Shown: one piece after another, positions 26,401 through 38,400 of the stretch
How the letters are laid out: every line of letters starts with the position of its first letter
How positions within the stretch are numbered: the stretch's first letter is position 1
Assembly (NCBI GenBank): GCA_000149265.1
Contig: CH002017.1
Span: forward strand, 415,929-479,928
DNA length: 64,000 bases
DNA from: Ciona savignyi
Taxonomy: Eukaryota > Chordata > Ascidiacea > Phlebobranchia > Cionidae
Direction: 5' to 3'
Notes under the pieces: generated by a model
What the model saw: the letters and a program-made list of their open reading frames with translations, nothing else
Database searches by the model: none
Told to the model about the DNA's origin: nothing
Position numbers and translations under genes: made by a program

Positions 26401-29400
26401 TCAGTGCAAGCTGGGTTATATGACTATTCTCGGATCAATACTTGAATTCGATTTGAACAATGACAGATTTTATAACCCGTTTTTTATTGTGCCGATATAA
26501 ACTTAAGATTAAGTATTGCTTTATTTATAATTTTGGAACAAACGTAAAAAATGACTAGTCTATCAGAATATTGGTCATATTTTTAGAGTGAACAACTCGT
26601 CATATTAAACGTCAGAAAAAAAACGACACTGTCCAAATGTGACAGCAATAAAGCATCTTACATCGTAATTTGCTATTTAGCATGATAAAGCAAGCTTTAA
26701 TCGACATTTCATGATGAAGATGGGGCCATCACAGCGTGGTTTATCATCGGTGAAATTTCGCCCAGTCACGGTATTCGTTATTCTCTCGCCGAGTTGTTTG
26801 TCATATGTTCGGAATTTTTAGGCGCGCGCCACACCAACAACCGTCTTGGTTAGATTAAACCGGAGATAGCTGGTTCGGCGACAGTGCAACACCATCACGT
26901 TTTGGCTGTAAACAACACATCTTCTGGCGACGGTTTCATCACCGCTGGCCTTATAAGGAATCCAAGCCGCGGTAAAACAATAACATTTTCGTGAAAAAAT
27001 ACGGACAAGAAAACGGAAATCCGAATAAGGTAAATGAGGCAAGATATCATCGACATAAAATTTAGGGCTTAAACAGTAGGCGTGTATTGGGATTTAGGTT
27101 TAATATTTGCGGAAGAACGTTGTGTTATTTAGTGTGCTTGCTTTTATAGAAATGTCGGAACGTTAAAAGCGACCAGGCAGTCGCACATCGGTGAACGGCT
27201 GCTCACCACCTGACGCGCAATCGTAGACATTAGCGCAACAAAAGACCCGTGGAGAGATTACAATAATTAGCAAACAAGACCTGGTGCATTTGGCAGACAA
27301 AAGGCGGAGACGTGAACATGTATTTTGGAGCATTTTCATATTTAAAACGGGTCACTCGAAAAGTGGGGCACCGGGCTCGAGTAATTAAACACGGAACGAA
27401 TTAAAAGATATTGTTACACACTTCTAATTCTTAAAATCACAACAGAAATGTGGTTAAAAGGCAGAATTACAAACATAATTGAAGTAGACCGTCTTGTCTT
27501 GCTTTCAAATTAAATCGCCGGTACACTTTGCTTAGGAGAAAACTCGTTGGTTATGAATAATTGACTTCGCTTCTTTATCAGCGGAGAAGCCGGGACATAA
27601 AATGCGGCTTCTCTGTTGCAGCTGTTTACGCAGAATGGAAAGTATTCACATGGTTCACCGATTCTCCCATGGCCGAGCGTCGGTGAAGGGTTGAGTCAGA
27701 AAATATGAAAAATGCACGAAGCTGGCCACGCACGCAAGAGCGGCGCAGCTAAACCGGACAAACGACTTTGGCATCACTCAGCGAGACGTTGCAATTTACG
27801 TATTCTCTTTAACCGAGGTTAAACCCGACACAGTAAAGATCTAGTACGTGGCGGCTTCAGCGAACTCAAAGAATTAAATCGTTTCCTGTTTCAACAGCAA
27901 CCGCAATAATGGCGTAATACAGAACACAATAAAATTTTTCAACAACCGACAAACAAGAGACAAACAAGTTGGCCATCAATCTCCCACAAACTTAATGCTC
28001 TTTTTTACATCTACCTTTTGCATACCGGTAATCATTTTTTATGTTTAAACATCTTTATCTACAAAACTATATTGAACTAGTATTACTAAATTGCGGAAAT
28101 AAGCCATACGGACAAGGTACTTATGCCTCTAGTACATATAACATGTTCACAATATTCAGCATTTATTCTACCCAAGTCCACTAGGTTAAACACACGAACA
28201 TTGTGTAATTGGTATAGAACAAAATATCTAAAACATGAGTGTTTGTTTTAAAGAACAAATACTGAGAAAATTAATCATCTGTGGTGTTCTATGCTATAAA
28301 ACAGAAGCCTTTCTTTAATTTCTATCGAAATTATTGACCCAACAATCCCCCAGAGATTCATTTCTAATTAAATGCAGACTCACAGAGAAGCTGGGTTATG
28401 CAACATATAATCTTTTACACTGCCACGTAGATCAAAAAGAAAAAAGTGTTTTTGTATTGTTTATCTAAAAAGGTGCATAACATACTGGATATACAAGGTT
28501 ATAAACCAATGTCATTTTAATGTTTTCCCACATCCAGACGCATGGTAGTCCTGTGGCATAATCATAAATAAGCCTGATAGCTAAAAATAAAAGTGTTTCC
28601 AAAATAACACAAAATCAAATGGATTAATTGAATAAGAAAGTGAACTTTTTTACTAGCGTAATGTAAATTACTCAGTCTATAAAATCAATATCTTTTTAGT
28701 CATTAATATAAATTTTAAGAAATAAATTTCATTTTAGACAAATATATGGTGAATGTTTTAATCTAAAATAATATAAGCAAATATCGGATATTTAGACTAA
28801 AAGAACAAAATTTAGACTAAAAGAACAAAGAGTCCATTTCGGTTACCAGTATTTCTAATAATTATGGTTGGTTTAATGCCAACATATTACAAGCAAGGCA
28901 GTAAGTACATTGCAGTATGGCACAAAAACAACCCAACAATTAGAAGTAAACCTAAAGCGTTTGTTAAGTAAAGGAAAACACATGGTCAATGTTGCCCTTT
29001 GGGTTGGGTGCAAGTAAAGAGGATCATATAAACCACAACTTATGTAGCATATCAGCACTGTCTAAACAGACATTGTGTGTGCATGTGTACAATAGAGTGA
29101 AATCATACCCAGCAGGAAGTAAAACACCTAGCTAATAAAATACACTGTAGTAGACTTTGGGATGGTAGGCTTACTCGTAGTGCGTTGTACTGTTAGCCTA
29201 AAGGTGGTGGAATCAATAATGGCGGCAAGCTAAACAGTTTTGTCCTTTGGCAAGGCGCATGTTGCCTAAACCCAATGTTTCAAAACTGTCAATATTCCTG
29301 ACTAACTCAAACTCACCATATTTCCAGTTTCTCTGTGTCGGGCGAGCTTTACTTTTCCATACGTTCCTTTACCAAGATTCCCGTAGAAGTCGTAGCGACT

Positions 29401-29502
29401 TTTCACATTGTGTCTGTGCGTGTGGTGAACCGGTGCTATGTAGACATCTTGGGGTTGTGTTGAACATGTATTCGAATTATTACATTGGTCTGAACTTATC
29501 AT
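8412..29502 (-). CDS. nuak: NUAK family (AMPK-related) serine/threonine kinase
   Basis: AMPK-related kinase. The known family is switched on by LKB1 and acts on myosin phosphatase, cell adhesion and cell-cycle control. Seven exons (minus): 29502-29317, 18840-18720, 17304-17153, 15581-15516, 14814-14695, 11830-11698, 9682-8412. All phases close, giving about 682 residues, close to human NUAK1. The kinase domain runs from [19 protein letters not shown] (glycine loop) through VAVKTIKK (lysine), [15 protein letters not shown] (catalytic loop), [10 protein letters not shown] (DFG) and [15 protein letters not shown] (T-loop with the LKB1-site threonine) to HPWV at the start of exon 7. The tail carries [12 protein letters not shown], a GILK motif of the type by which NUAK1 docks PP1-MYPT1, then serine/proline-rich stretches, ending [15 protein letters not shown]. 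Exon 7 is strikingly GC-rich. The start is the first ATG of the open exon 1; a 5' UTR exon cannot be excluded. Confidence 0.95.
9731..9900. mobile_element. Small TIR element, copy 1 (NUAK intron 6)
   Basis: Ends are inverted: gggggaaaactaaagaagga on the left and ccttttagtgttgccc on the right. The core holds ggggttgagattagtgttta. It belongs to a family of about 160-190 bp with copies at 13910, 14453, 19386 and 52480. It is non-coding and MITE-like. Confidence 0.6.
10807..11078. repeat. G-rich 18-bp minisatellite in NUAK intron 6
   Basis: About fifteen imperfect copies of an 18-bp unit, ttaaggttggggttagaa, including telomere-like ggttagggttag. The G-rich strand is the plus strand, antisense to NUAK. 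The array encodes periodic open frames in several phases, which are artefacts of the repeat. Confidence 0.9.
13910..14099. mobile_element. Small TIR element, copy 2 (NUAK intron 5)
   Basis: Left end gggaaacactaaaagaag; right end cctcgttttagttttcccc, its inverse. The core is rich in aaccttaactctaacc. It lies between NUAK exons 5 and 6. Confidence 0.6.
14453..14612. mobile_element. Small TIR element, copy 3 (NUAK intron 5)
   Basis: Left end gggagaaactaaaaggagga; right end ttccttattttagtgttgcc, its inverse. The core carries ggttagttctggggtta. It lies some 80 bp beyond the donor side of NUAK exon 5. Confidence 0.6.
16357..16390. promoter_or_regulatory. CRE-like sites in a 10-bp tandem array (NUAK intron 3)
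   Basis: Three ACGTCA cores at an exact 10-bp spacing (16361, 16371, 16381). The first is a full palindromic TGACGTCA at 16359-16366. CREB/ATF/AP-1 factors bind such sites. Function is inferred from the motif only. A single TGACGTCA also occurs near 12547 in intron 5. Confidence 0.45.
18841..29316 (-). other. NUAK intron 1 (10.5 kb)
   Basis: By far the longest intron in the window. It holds the fourth copy of the small TIR family (19386-19569), a decayed SINE piece near 22320-22520, and a short GC-rich patch near 23215-23600. The rest is AT-rich with no domain-bearing frame. It is a plausible place for enhancers or an alternative first exon, but neither is shown. Confidence 0.6.
19386..19569. 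mobile_element. Small TIR element, copy 4 (NUAK intron 1)
   Basis: A more diverged copy: left end ggggaaaagtaaaaatgagg, right end ttttcctctttttcc. The core is ggttaaaattagtgttagtt, then ggggttgaaataagtattta. Confidence 0.45.
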
Positions 29503-31274
29503 GTTTAATTAGCTACTCTACGGCTAAAAAATTAAAGTTTTCTTTATGAGACAGTATGTATCAAGAAGTATAAATACATAGGCTATCCAATAAATCATAG
29601 CAAGAACATAAATTATGTTGTTTGTTTTGTATGCTAGCTATCTTTAAGCTTTACAACACACCTTACTTTATTACTTTGGTATTATTTCAATTTGGTATAC
29701 TATATACTCATCAGGGTTGTTTGCCACATCTGGTCCTATTTAGGCTTAATATTCTTCATAATAGACTTGCTTTAAAAGTTATCATTTGCTGTATTTTTTC
29801 TTAAATAAGTTTATCTTTAAATTGTTTGGATAAAAATTAAATTAATCAAACTAAGTTTCAGTTATGATAACTGTTGAATACATGTTTGAATGTACAGCTA
29901 GGTTAGGCTATTAATTTGATGTTGGGTATGGTTGATAAAATAACAGAAGACTAGAATGAAAATAATACACAAAACAACAAAAAACTTGAATAATACCAAC
30001 ATGGATACAAAGAATTTACACAAATTATGTAAAATCAAAATCAAGCAATATTATTGAATGAAATTTGAATCTCATTTTAGCCCAGAAAGTATAAAGCAGT
30101 GTGATCTGTGTCTTAATTAACTGCACTCATTAAAGTTCACCTTTGGCAGAACTCAAAATTAATGGTGCTGGTACTTAAAACAATTTAATGGCTGCTTTAG
30201 GGTAGTTAAAAGTATACCAACACTAGCTTGTTTAAACTGCCTGATAAAGAATATTAATCATGCTAATGAGAAAAATTATATGGCCTAAATATAAAAATTT
30301 ATGATACATGTTAAATCTAAATATAGCAGTACAGAAAATAGCCAATAAAGTCAAGTTAGTGATCAGCAAATTATGGATTATGTTATTTAAGATTTACGTG
30401 CATTTTGTCTAGTGCATACAAACCGTTATGTCAGACTAGACCTGATTTCATTAGGTATATTTAGAAAGAATTAAACGACAAAAAGAATATTAATAAATTA
30501 AGATACTCAGTAACCCTGTTGGGTGGGTGAACTGAAAAGTCAAGTTATTTGTATTTCCAGGTTATTTTAATAGTAGATTGGTGTAGGCATCATTATAAAT
30601 TCAGAGTATTAGGCTATATAATATCGCTTGTTTGGTTGTTCATGGTAGCCTAGGTTTATTTACTTTGCAACATATGTGTTTAGTTACTCTATAACTTGAC
30701 CTAACAAATTTGATTTTTAAACATTCGTGCTTAAATATGAACAAATAAGTAAGTTGCTTTGCTATAAGTTAATTAACTTCCTTTATGCTGCCTGGCAGGT
30801 GGGTTCGAACAAATTTGCTAACGTTTCTATGATTCATACATAAAAGTAAACAATGACATCATCCAAAGCGTGCAAACGACTTTTACTTTTTGTTTATTCG
30901 TTATGCAAATCTCCCGCGCACCGGCATGTTTCAGCCGAACTAAATGACATCTGTTTAATCGCGAAATATAAAAGAAAAGGGAGAGAGAGACTGTAATGGA
31001 AAAACCCCGAAGAACACGTGATTCTCTCGTTCGCCTGACAACAAAATAAGCTTTTTACTACCACCTAGCGGTACATTATTTAACAATGACGACGGTGAAG
31101 AAATGCTAAATTTGTAAGCATTTTCGCAAAACCAAAATACTTTTCGTTTATTTTAATGCACTATCCACAATTTGTAACTAAATTAAAAACAGTGTATCAA
31201 TGTTACATATTGTAACATAACATACTATTTTTAAATATCTGTTATTTTGTATATTTAATTGAATATTGATGAGA

Positions 31275-31374
31275 NNNNNNNNNNNNNNNNNNNNNNNNNN
31301 NNNNNNNNNNNNNNNNNNNNNNNNNNNNNNNNNNNNNNNNNNNNNNNNNNNNNNNNNNNNNNNNNNNNNNNNNN
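31275..31374. other. Assembly gap (100 N)
   Basis: Exactly 100 unknown bases, the usual placeholder for a gap of unknown size. Confidence 0.99.
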
Positions 31375-32045
31375 TGCATAGTTTTACGTTTTTTATTCTA
31401 AATACATCACGTTTAATCCTGGATAAATAAATATGATGTCTATTTCCAATCAGCTGTTTTCTAATGCACTTTAACCCTAGATTTGTTTGGTTAATTCATT
31501 TGATTGTATGATATGACCTATTACATTTTTATTTTAATAAACCATGTAATTTAATTTAACAATACAATTTTACTCAATAATTATTCCAGTTGATGCTGTT
31601 TTTAGGTATAATTCTGTAATTTGCAAAATAGACGTCAAGACCTTGGGTTAAAGTTCATTCAAATAATTGTTATTGCAAAACACAAACCGCGTCATTTTTA
31701 AAATGTGATTTTCGTTTTCGATGAAGCAAGCGCTTTTACATAACCTACGACAAGAAATTGTGTGGATTGTGTTAACGAACATATTATTTATTTGATTTTG
31801 TTAATTTGATTGGCAAGTAATAAATAAATAAAAATAAGCAATATTAAATAGGTAGTGGGTGAGGCATGAAAAAACTAAGCGCTATCTAGTAGGTGTACCC
31901 CTTGGGCCCTTGTAAAAATTTGTATATTAATATAAAAACGAAATGTATGAATTTTTAATCAGAAAAACAAGGTAAAATAATCATTATATGTATTAAACCG
32001 TAATAGCACTATTTCATTCATTGTGCAGTTACCATTTTTCCTTAT

Positions 32046-32350
32046 CTGACTGATTAGTCTGGTGGTTTAGTGCGTTGCCTTTCACCTGAAGGGTTGAAGA
32101 TTCCAAACCGGTCGCTTGCTAAGTCGGGTGTGTTCTTGGGTAAGGGATTAATTGCCCGAACCCAAAGGATTATTGTATTCTACCAAATTAAACGAACAAC
32201 TGAATTTACACAACATACTGCAATAGCTCCAGTAACCCGGTGGGCGCGAGGTGATCTGAAGATTGCCAAAGTGTTAACCCCCTTGGGTAGCCTGGCGGTT
32301 AAGTGCGCCTTGGTTTTCCCATTCAAGAAAATAAACATGAATATCCTCTT
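32046..32350 (+). repeat. tRNA-derived SINE, near full length
   Basis: Head attagtctggtggtttagtg; middle caatagctccagtaacccgg; tail ttttcccattcaag and aaataaacatgaatatcc. It lies about 110 bp upstream of the brambleberry start codon. Confidence 0.8.
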
Positions 32351-32461
32351 CTTACCGTTAAAATGCCTAACTTAAAAAATTAAAATGTAAAAGCACGGAT
32401 ATGATCATATACAAAGCAAGCTTAAAAGGAAACAATTAAATCGTTATTCTGTTTCAATTAG

Positions 32462-35400
32462 ATGATAAAGTTTAAGTTACTATTTTCGTTTTCCTTATTT
32501 TACCTCTCGTGTGCCACCAAGCTACAGGTGGATCACGGGTCGAACTCGGATGTAGCAAAACACCAACTCCAGCAAATCTACCAGCAAACTAAGCACATGA
32601 GATATGGAGAGGTGAATTTATTTTTTATTTCTCTGCCCAGTTGGTTTAGTGGTACCATACTGTATCCATTCTTATTAAAAAGTTCGTTTTTTTGGTGTCG
32701 GATTTTTGCTCAAAGTTTTTACCTTTAATTTCTGTAATGCAAAGAGTAATATTTTTGATCACTTAACACTGAACAAAAAGGTTCACTTTTATTTTTAATT
32801 GAAGCTTGTGGCGTGGATATAAGATTATTAAAATTGATTAGATAGATAAATACTCAGAGAGCTATGAGGAAGTGATTAAAGAATATGATGCAATGGCAGT
32901 ATCTTATCCGTAATAGATTTTTCATTAATAACAAACTGCAAAAGCTCTTGTAACCTGACTGTTGGCATTTGGTATTCTGCATTTGAACATAAAGTAAAAG
33001 TATTTTCCTGTTCCTATGTCGTAATTTGATTTGTTTGCCATTTTTTATTACTGGGGCAAAAATGAATAACTAAAAACTATTCTTGGGCAATTTGGTCAAC
33101 TTTTTACTTAAGATTGTTACCTGCTCTATTTAATAACAAGGCTTAAACAAATGAGATTGATAGTGTGCTGTTATCATTTATTAAACTACTGTGCAGAGTA
33201 TTTTAGCTCAATTGTAATGAGTTTAACCTGTTTTTTTTCTCATTTTTGTTAGTTAGCGATGCTATACTGTGCTCATTGTAACTAAGTTTCTTTTCATTTA
33301 ATTTTGATATTCAATATGTCATAGTAATATTAGTGACGGTTTATGATAAATCCCTTCATAATTTCTAGTGTTGGACTGAAGCTCTACAGCAGTTGAAAAG
33401 TGGATGCAGAGATCTCACTGATGAAATGCAAAGAAGAATTGCCTATGCATTTGCAAGGTGTCATTTAAAGGTTAACCATTTTTTCTGAACTAATTATAGA
33501 AGTACCATGTTACAGCCTAAGTCAAATTTTATACTTTCATAAATTAAAGGGGAACTGAAGTCAATTTTAAGAATATCTTAATAAATGGAAAAACATACGC
33601 TGATTTCAAAAATCAAATCAGTTTCTTCCAATATTGTTTTGTTAAAGAGTTATGAGCAAATATGCATTTTATTTTATGTTAGGGGATTTCCCGTATTACG
33701 TCATTGACGTTGTTGAGATTTCGTGCCTATATGCATTGTATACAATCATGTGCCAGTTTAGAGGTGAATTAGTAACAAAAGCGCCTGCAGGAGCGTTGTA
33801 TTTTCGTTTTTTTATGGAGACTTAGCATAACACTTGTCATATAGCCTTACTGAACCAATGTACATGGTGACAGCTTACTTTAAGCGCGGTCATTAAGGCC
33901 TGCACGGTCCTGGACCTAAGCTGAATGCTGAGGTATACAGGTCTCGTATTTAAATGACTTTAGAATAATAAGTCTTAGCAATTTATATCATAAATCATAG
34001 AAGTGAAGACAGAACAAGAAAACTAGAACGGGAGGCAGTAAACTGTAACTGCCAGCAATTTATAGAAATAAACCAGCCACCAATCAAAGATCAGACTATG
34101 CGTTGGGAACAGTCTATACAGGTAGCTGATACTCAATTGTTAAGTACTGGTACAGTTTCTTTAACGTATATCAACAAGCTTACGGAGTGCAACTATAAAT
34201 TAAGCTAAACTGTTAACTGGCTGTTTATATAATCCAAGCCAGGCAGTTGCCAATCACTTCTGTCATTGTGCAAGGCGCTTCTTGGGTGTTCCTTAAACAG
34301 TGGCTTGTTTAATGGCTTAAAATAAAAAGCAATATTTAAACACTTTAAAACTTTGGTAACATGAAAGAAAGCTCTATTAATCAATGTGTTATTCTGACGA
34401 TTGCCCATATGATAATATACTCTCCATTTCCCATGTATAACACAAGTATCATATTCATATTTAGGTTGTCACAATCAAATTCAACTTTAAAAATGTTCAC
34501 CCTTATATACAATAGAGCGCTGGTCGAGACATTCCAGTGTGCGATGAACACAAACAAGTATCGGAATGCACAGAGTGAAGAAGTGTTGAGAGATGTGGCG
34601 TTCAACACTTACACCGAATTCTTCACGCACACCCAGCAAATCTGTTTTCATTTACAAAGCCAGGTGAGACCCCCTCCTATAGGTATTTTTTTTATATTTT
34701 ATATCAGAGTAGTGGATTAGGATGGGTAAAGAAAAAATAAAATTCAATGACCTATAAAAAAGACATTAATTTTTGTCATTTCAGTTTACCATAGTTTTAA
34801 TCCAACAGAGCAATTGTTGAATGGTTAACCAATTTTATGATCAATTAACTTTGCATGAATCGAGTTAAATTTAGTGCGTCTACAGTTAACTTAAGGGTTG
34901 GGTTCGAAACTGGTCACTAGCTAGTCGGTTGTGTACTTAAGCAAGGCACTTAACGGACATTGCCAGAACCAAGCCAATTAACGGGTTCTACTAAATTGAA
35001 TGAACATGTGAATCATACATATCACACTGCAGTAGCTCCGGCGAATAAACATGAATATCATATCATTATACCTTTTTCTAAGATATGGCATGAATCAACG
35101 GAAAACACGATTTCCCGTCTCGCCGACAACTCAGCAGAGGTTGCAACCTCTCTGGAAGCTAGCTCCGAGATGGCACGCGAGATGGTGCAGCAGCAGAACC
35201 ACAGCCTGAAGAACCAGGAAGAGCTGCTTCGAAACGAGCGTCTCCTGCGTGAGAACATGCAGAAGTCGGTGATTGACGTGCAGAAATCCCACGCCGAAAC
35301 AAAGAACATTATTCGAGAACAGAGAGTGTTGTTTGCTGAAGTGTTTGACAGAGTTGCAGGTATAATAGGTTATTTCAATCGTCAGATTATAATAAGGTTG

Positions 35401-38400
35401 CCAAAGGTTATTACAATGTTTTTAAGGATATAATATGCTTGTTTTATCTCCCAAGAATGTGAAAACACAAATTGCGTTGTGACACACATAATTCTGAGGC
35501 TATTGTAGTGTGTTCCAAAATCCAGAATAGGAGCTGCATATTAAAATTCAACTTAAGCTTTAAACTGAGTCTACTTTTTCTCCCAGCTTTGCAGAAAACC
35601 GTGCTTGGCGAGTTCACGAGCGTCTACACATTTGGATTTTATGTCGGAGCTGCTTTTCTAGCTTACATCATAACATCGACTGCACGTACCAAGTCGGCAA
35701 GGTTTTGGCTGTTTGCACTGATCACTCTGAACTTTGCAACAGAACGAGCAGTGACGAACTATCATTTGGGTAAGTTTAGAGACGAGAAATTGTGTTTTCG
35801 GTTTATTCATGCAATATCTTAAAGATAAAATGCAAGAGATGTTTTATATAGGCAATACAAAATAAAGGAAATATACGTTGGAAAAATCACTTAAAACTTT
35901 AATCTTATTACAGCTTTAAGTTTAAAACTAGGAAAATACAAAAATTTGAACAAATTGCAAAAAATAAAATTAAATGACTTTATAATATATTTACATTTTA
36001 TCGTAGCATTCACCCTCCAACTGTAACTTACTATCATTTGGGTAAGTTTAAAAATTTAGATTAAAGGAATGCTATATATTTTAGAGCCATCATTCTCTGG
36101 TGAGGGAAGCACGTACGCAGAGAGCACGGTTCTGCCAGACGTGGTGTACAACAATATGTGGATGTGCAGGAAGATATATTCCTGCATCGCGTTGTTCACT
36201 ATGTTGGTTTGCATCGTCAGGTAACCCATCATATACTTGGTTGATTGTTCTCCTAAGCAACACAATCCCACATAAATCTTGACTTCCAATTTAACCCCTG
36301 AATCCACCAATTTAACCCAATAACTTAACCCACGAATCCACCAATTTAACCCACTAACTTAACCCATGAATCCATCAATTTAACCCATGAATCCATCAAT
36401 TTAACCCACGAATCCACCAATTTAACCCACTAACTTAACCCATGAATCCATCAATTTAACCCACTAACTTAACCCATGAATCCATCAATTTAACTCACGA
36501 ACCCAGGTACAAGGACTACAACAAAATCAACTACAACCTGCTCAACGAGATCAAACGGCAGAACGCTGAGTTGCAAACTCTTCTGAAGGAACAAGGAATC
36601 ACATCGATTCACTCGATCAGTGAACTTAACACGCCAAAGAAACCAACGAGCCAGGTAAATTTACTTAAAAATTGTAATCGTAAGAAACTTATAGCTGGTT
36701 AGTGATATGGCCGATATCCAGCGCAGCCAGTCCCCATAGAGTTTTTAACGCACTACCACTCTATCGACCAGATTTTCCACACATCTGACAATTAGTGCCC
36801 TCCCCCCTCATTAAACTACTATATTTCTTAATTGTGAGTGTGTGAAACACATATGCGCATATTTTTTACCATTTACTATTCTCTGATAATTGATTACTCA
36901 TCCACCCATAATATTCTCAAGAATATCTTGTTACAGGAAGTGGCTTTGATGGAACCTGGTGTTAGTCCCCTTAACAAGTCAGACCACCATATGACGATGG
37001 TTGCTTATGGAAATAATGTTCGAGGTATAACTTAATGTCATAGTAGCCTTATTAAGCAGTTCAATAGCTCAATATACAGTCTGGTATTGTGAGGTTGGTT
37101 GGGTAGAGTGTTGAAGCCCGCGATGTCTGTTTTGAGCATAATTATTCCTCGTGTTGGGATTAAATGCAAATTTCTAAATAGCTGTAGTATTCTTATTTAT
37201 TGTAATAAAGTGAAAATCAAAACCTACCAAATAAACTAAGTCTGCTTACAAATCCTATGTATGTCTACCTTCGCTTTCTATTAACGAGCAAGCTATCTGG
37301 AAGACTTGTTTAATCCCACTGCTTGTGACAATAAAATACAATGTACGATGGGAAATAGCCCAAGTATCTTACCACACACTTTTCTTCAAGGCTTAGTGTA
37401 ATAGTGTAATTTTTTTTTATAAACATCAATTATTTTTTTAATTTTTATTTATTTATTTTTTAATTGGGTTTAAAACGGCCCTGAAGTTTAATAATTTATT
37501 GCTTTCTAGACGTGTTCTAACTATTGTCGTTTGCAGTTTTTTCTGTTTTCCAAATTTTATCAATAGTCATGCTTTCATGTTTTCATCGTGGAAACAAAAA
37601 ATAAACTAAACTAAACTAGTTGGGTTACCAGAGTTATTGTAGGGTGGTGTAAACCACAGTTTCTGTTCAGTCCAGTAATCCACCAAACAGCAGCCACTAA
37701 GTGCCTTGCCCAAGATAAGACCTATATAGCAACTGGTGTCGATTAAACAAACTTTTTGTTTGAATAAAGATTCTCTTTTATCCTTAGTTTTTTATCCCGA
37801 TTGCTGTATCAGCTAACTAGTGACAAATTTTGCAGTGCGTCTAAATTAGTGGAAAGTGTTGGAATAACTGCCTTTTAAGGCCTGTATTTCTGGTCCCTGG
37901 TGCTACCACGGACCTATAATTCAAAGTTTCCCTTTTAAATAATAAAAGTTGATTTCACAGATTCTTCGTTCTCGACAAACACCTCAGCAATGTCGTATAA
38001 TTCCGACAATGATTCCACTTTCATAGCACACAACAGGTAAAGAACAATATGAGCTATTGCCATGCATGGTATGTACTTTTCTAGTTGTAGAACGTGCGCA
38101 AGCAACTTATTTCTTATTTAGTTATTTTTATAATAACAGATGAACAGGAAATGAAATTTTGCTGCTTGTTCGACATCTTTAATAGAAACTTCATCACGAC
38201 ATAATGGGTTTCTATTCCCAGCGATTCTGACGAGTCGTCAATTTCAAGCTACACCACCGGCCACAATTACAGTCGCAACTCGTTCAACGAGTCGATCACG
38301 TCGATGGTTCGTTCGTTCCGTTCGTCCACCCCTGCCGTGGACGGCAACAGGTCGAGGTCGTCGAGAAGCCGCAGGTCGAGCGTTGCTTCCAACATTTCCC

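Larger units (their letters stand above)
29503..32461. other. Shared upstream region of divergent NUAK and brambleberry
   Basis: Spans about 2.96 kb between the two start codons. It is mostly AT-rich, with a GC-richer, CpG-containing stretch at about 30790-31085 (cacgtg E-box at about 31015) that could be promoter sequence. It includes the assembly gap and, at its right end, a full SINE. Open frames at 29247-29549 and 29622-29804 have no domain support. Confidence 0.5.

Noticed and set aside
27555-27620. Hairpin with agaagccg / cggcttct arms
   Set aside because: The stem is only about 9 bp with a 12-base loop, too short for a microRNA precursor.
33540-33780. Possible transposon end starting aaaggggaactgaagtcaat
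   Set aside because: It looks like a MITE end, but I could not find the partner inverted end or a target duplication in the window.
36285-36506. Regular repeats as a CRISPR-like array
   Set aside because: The units are directly tandem without unique spacers, in an intron of an animal gene.
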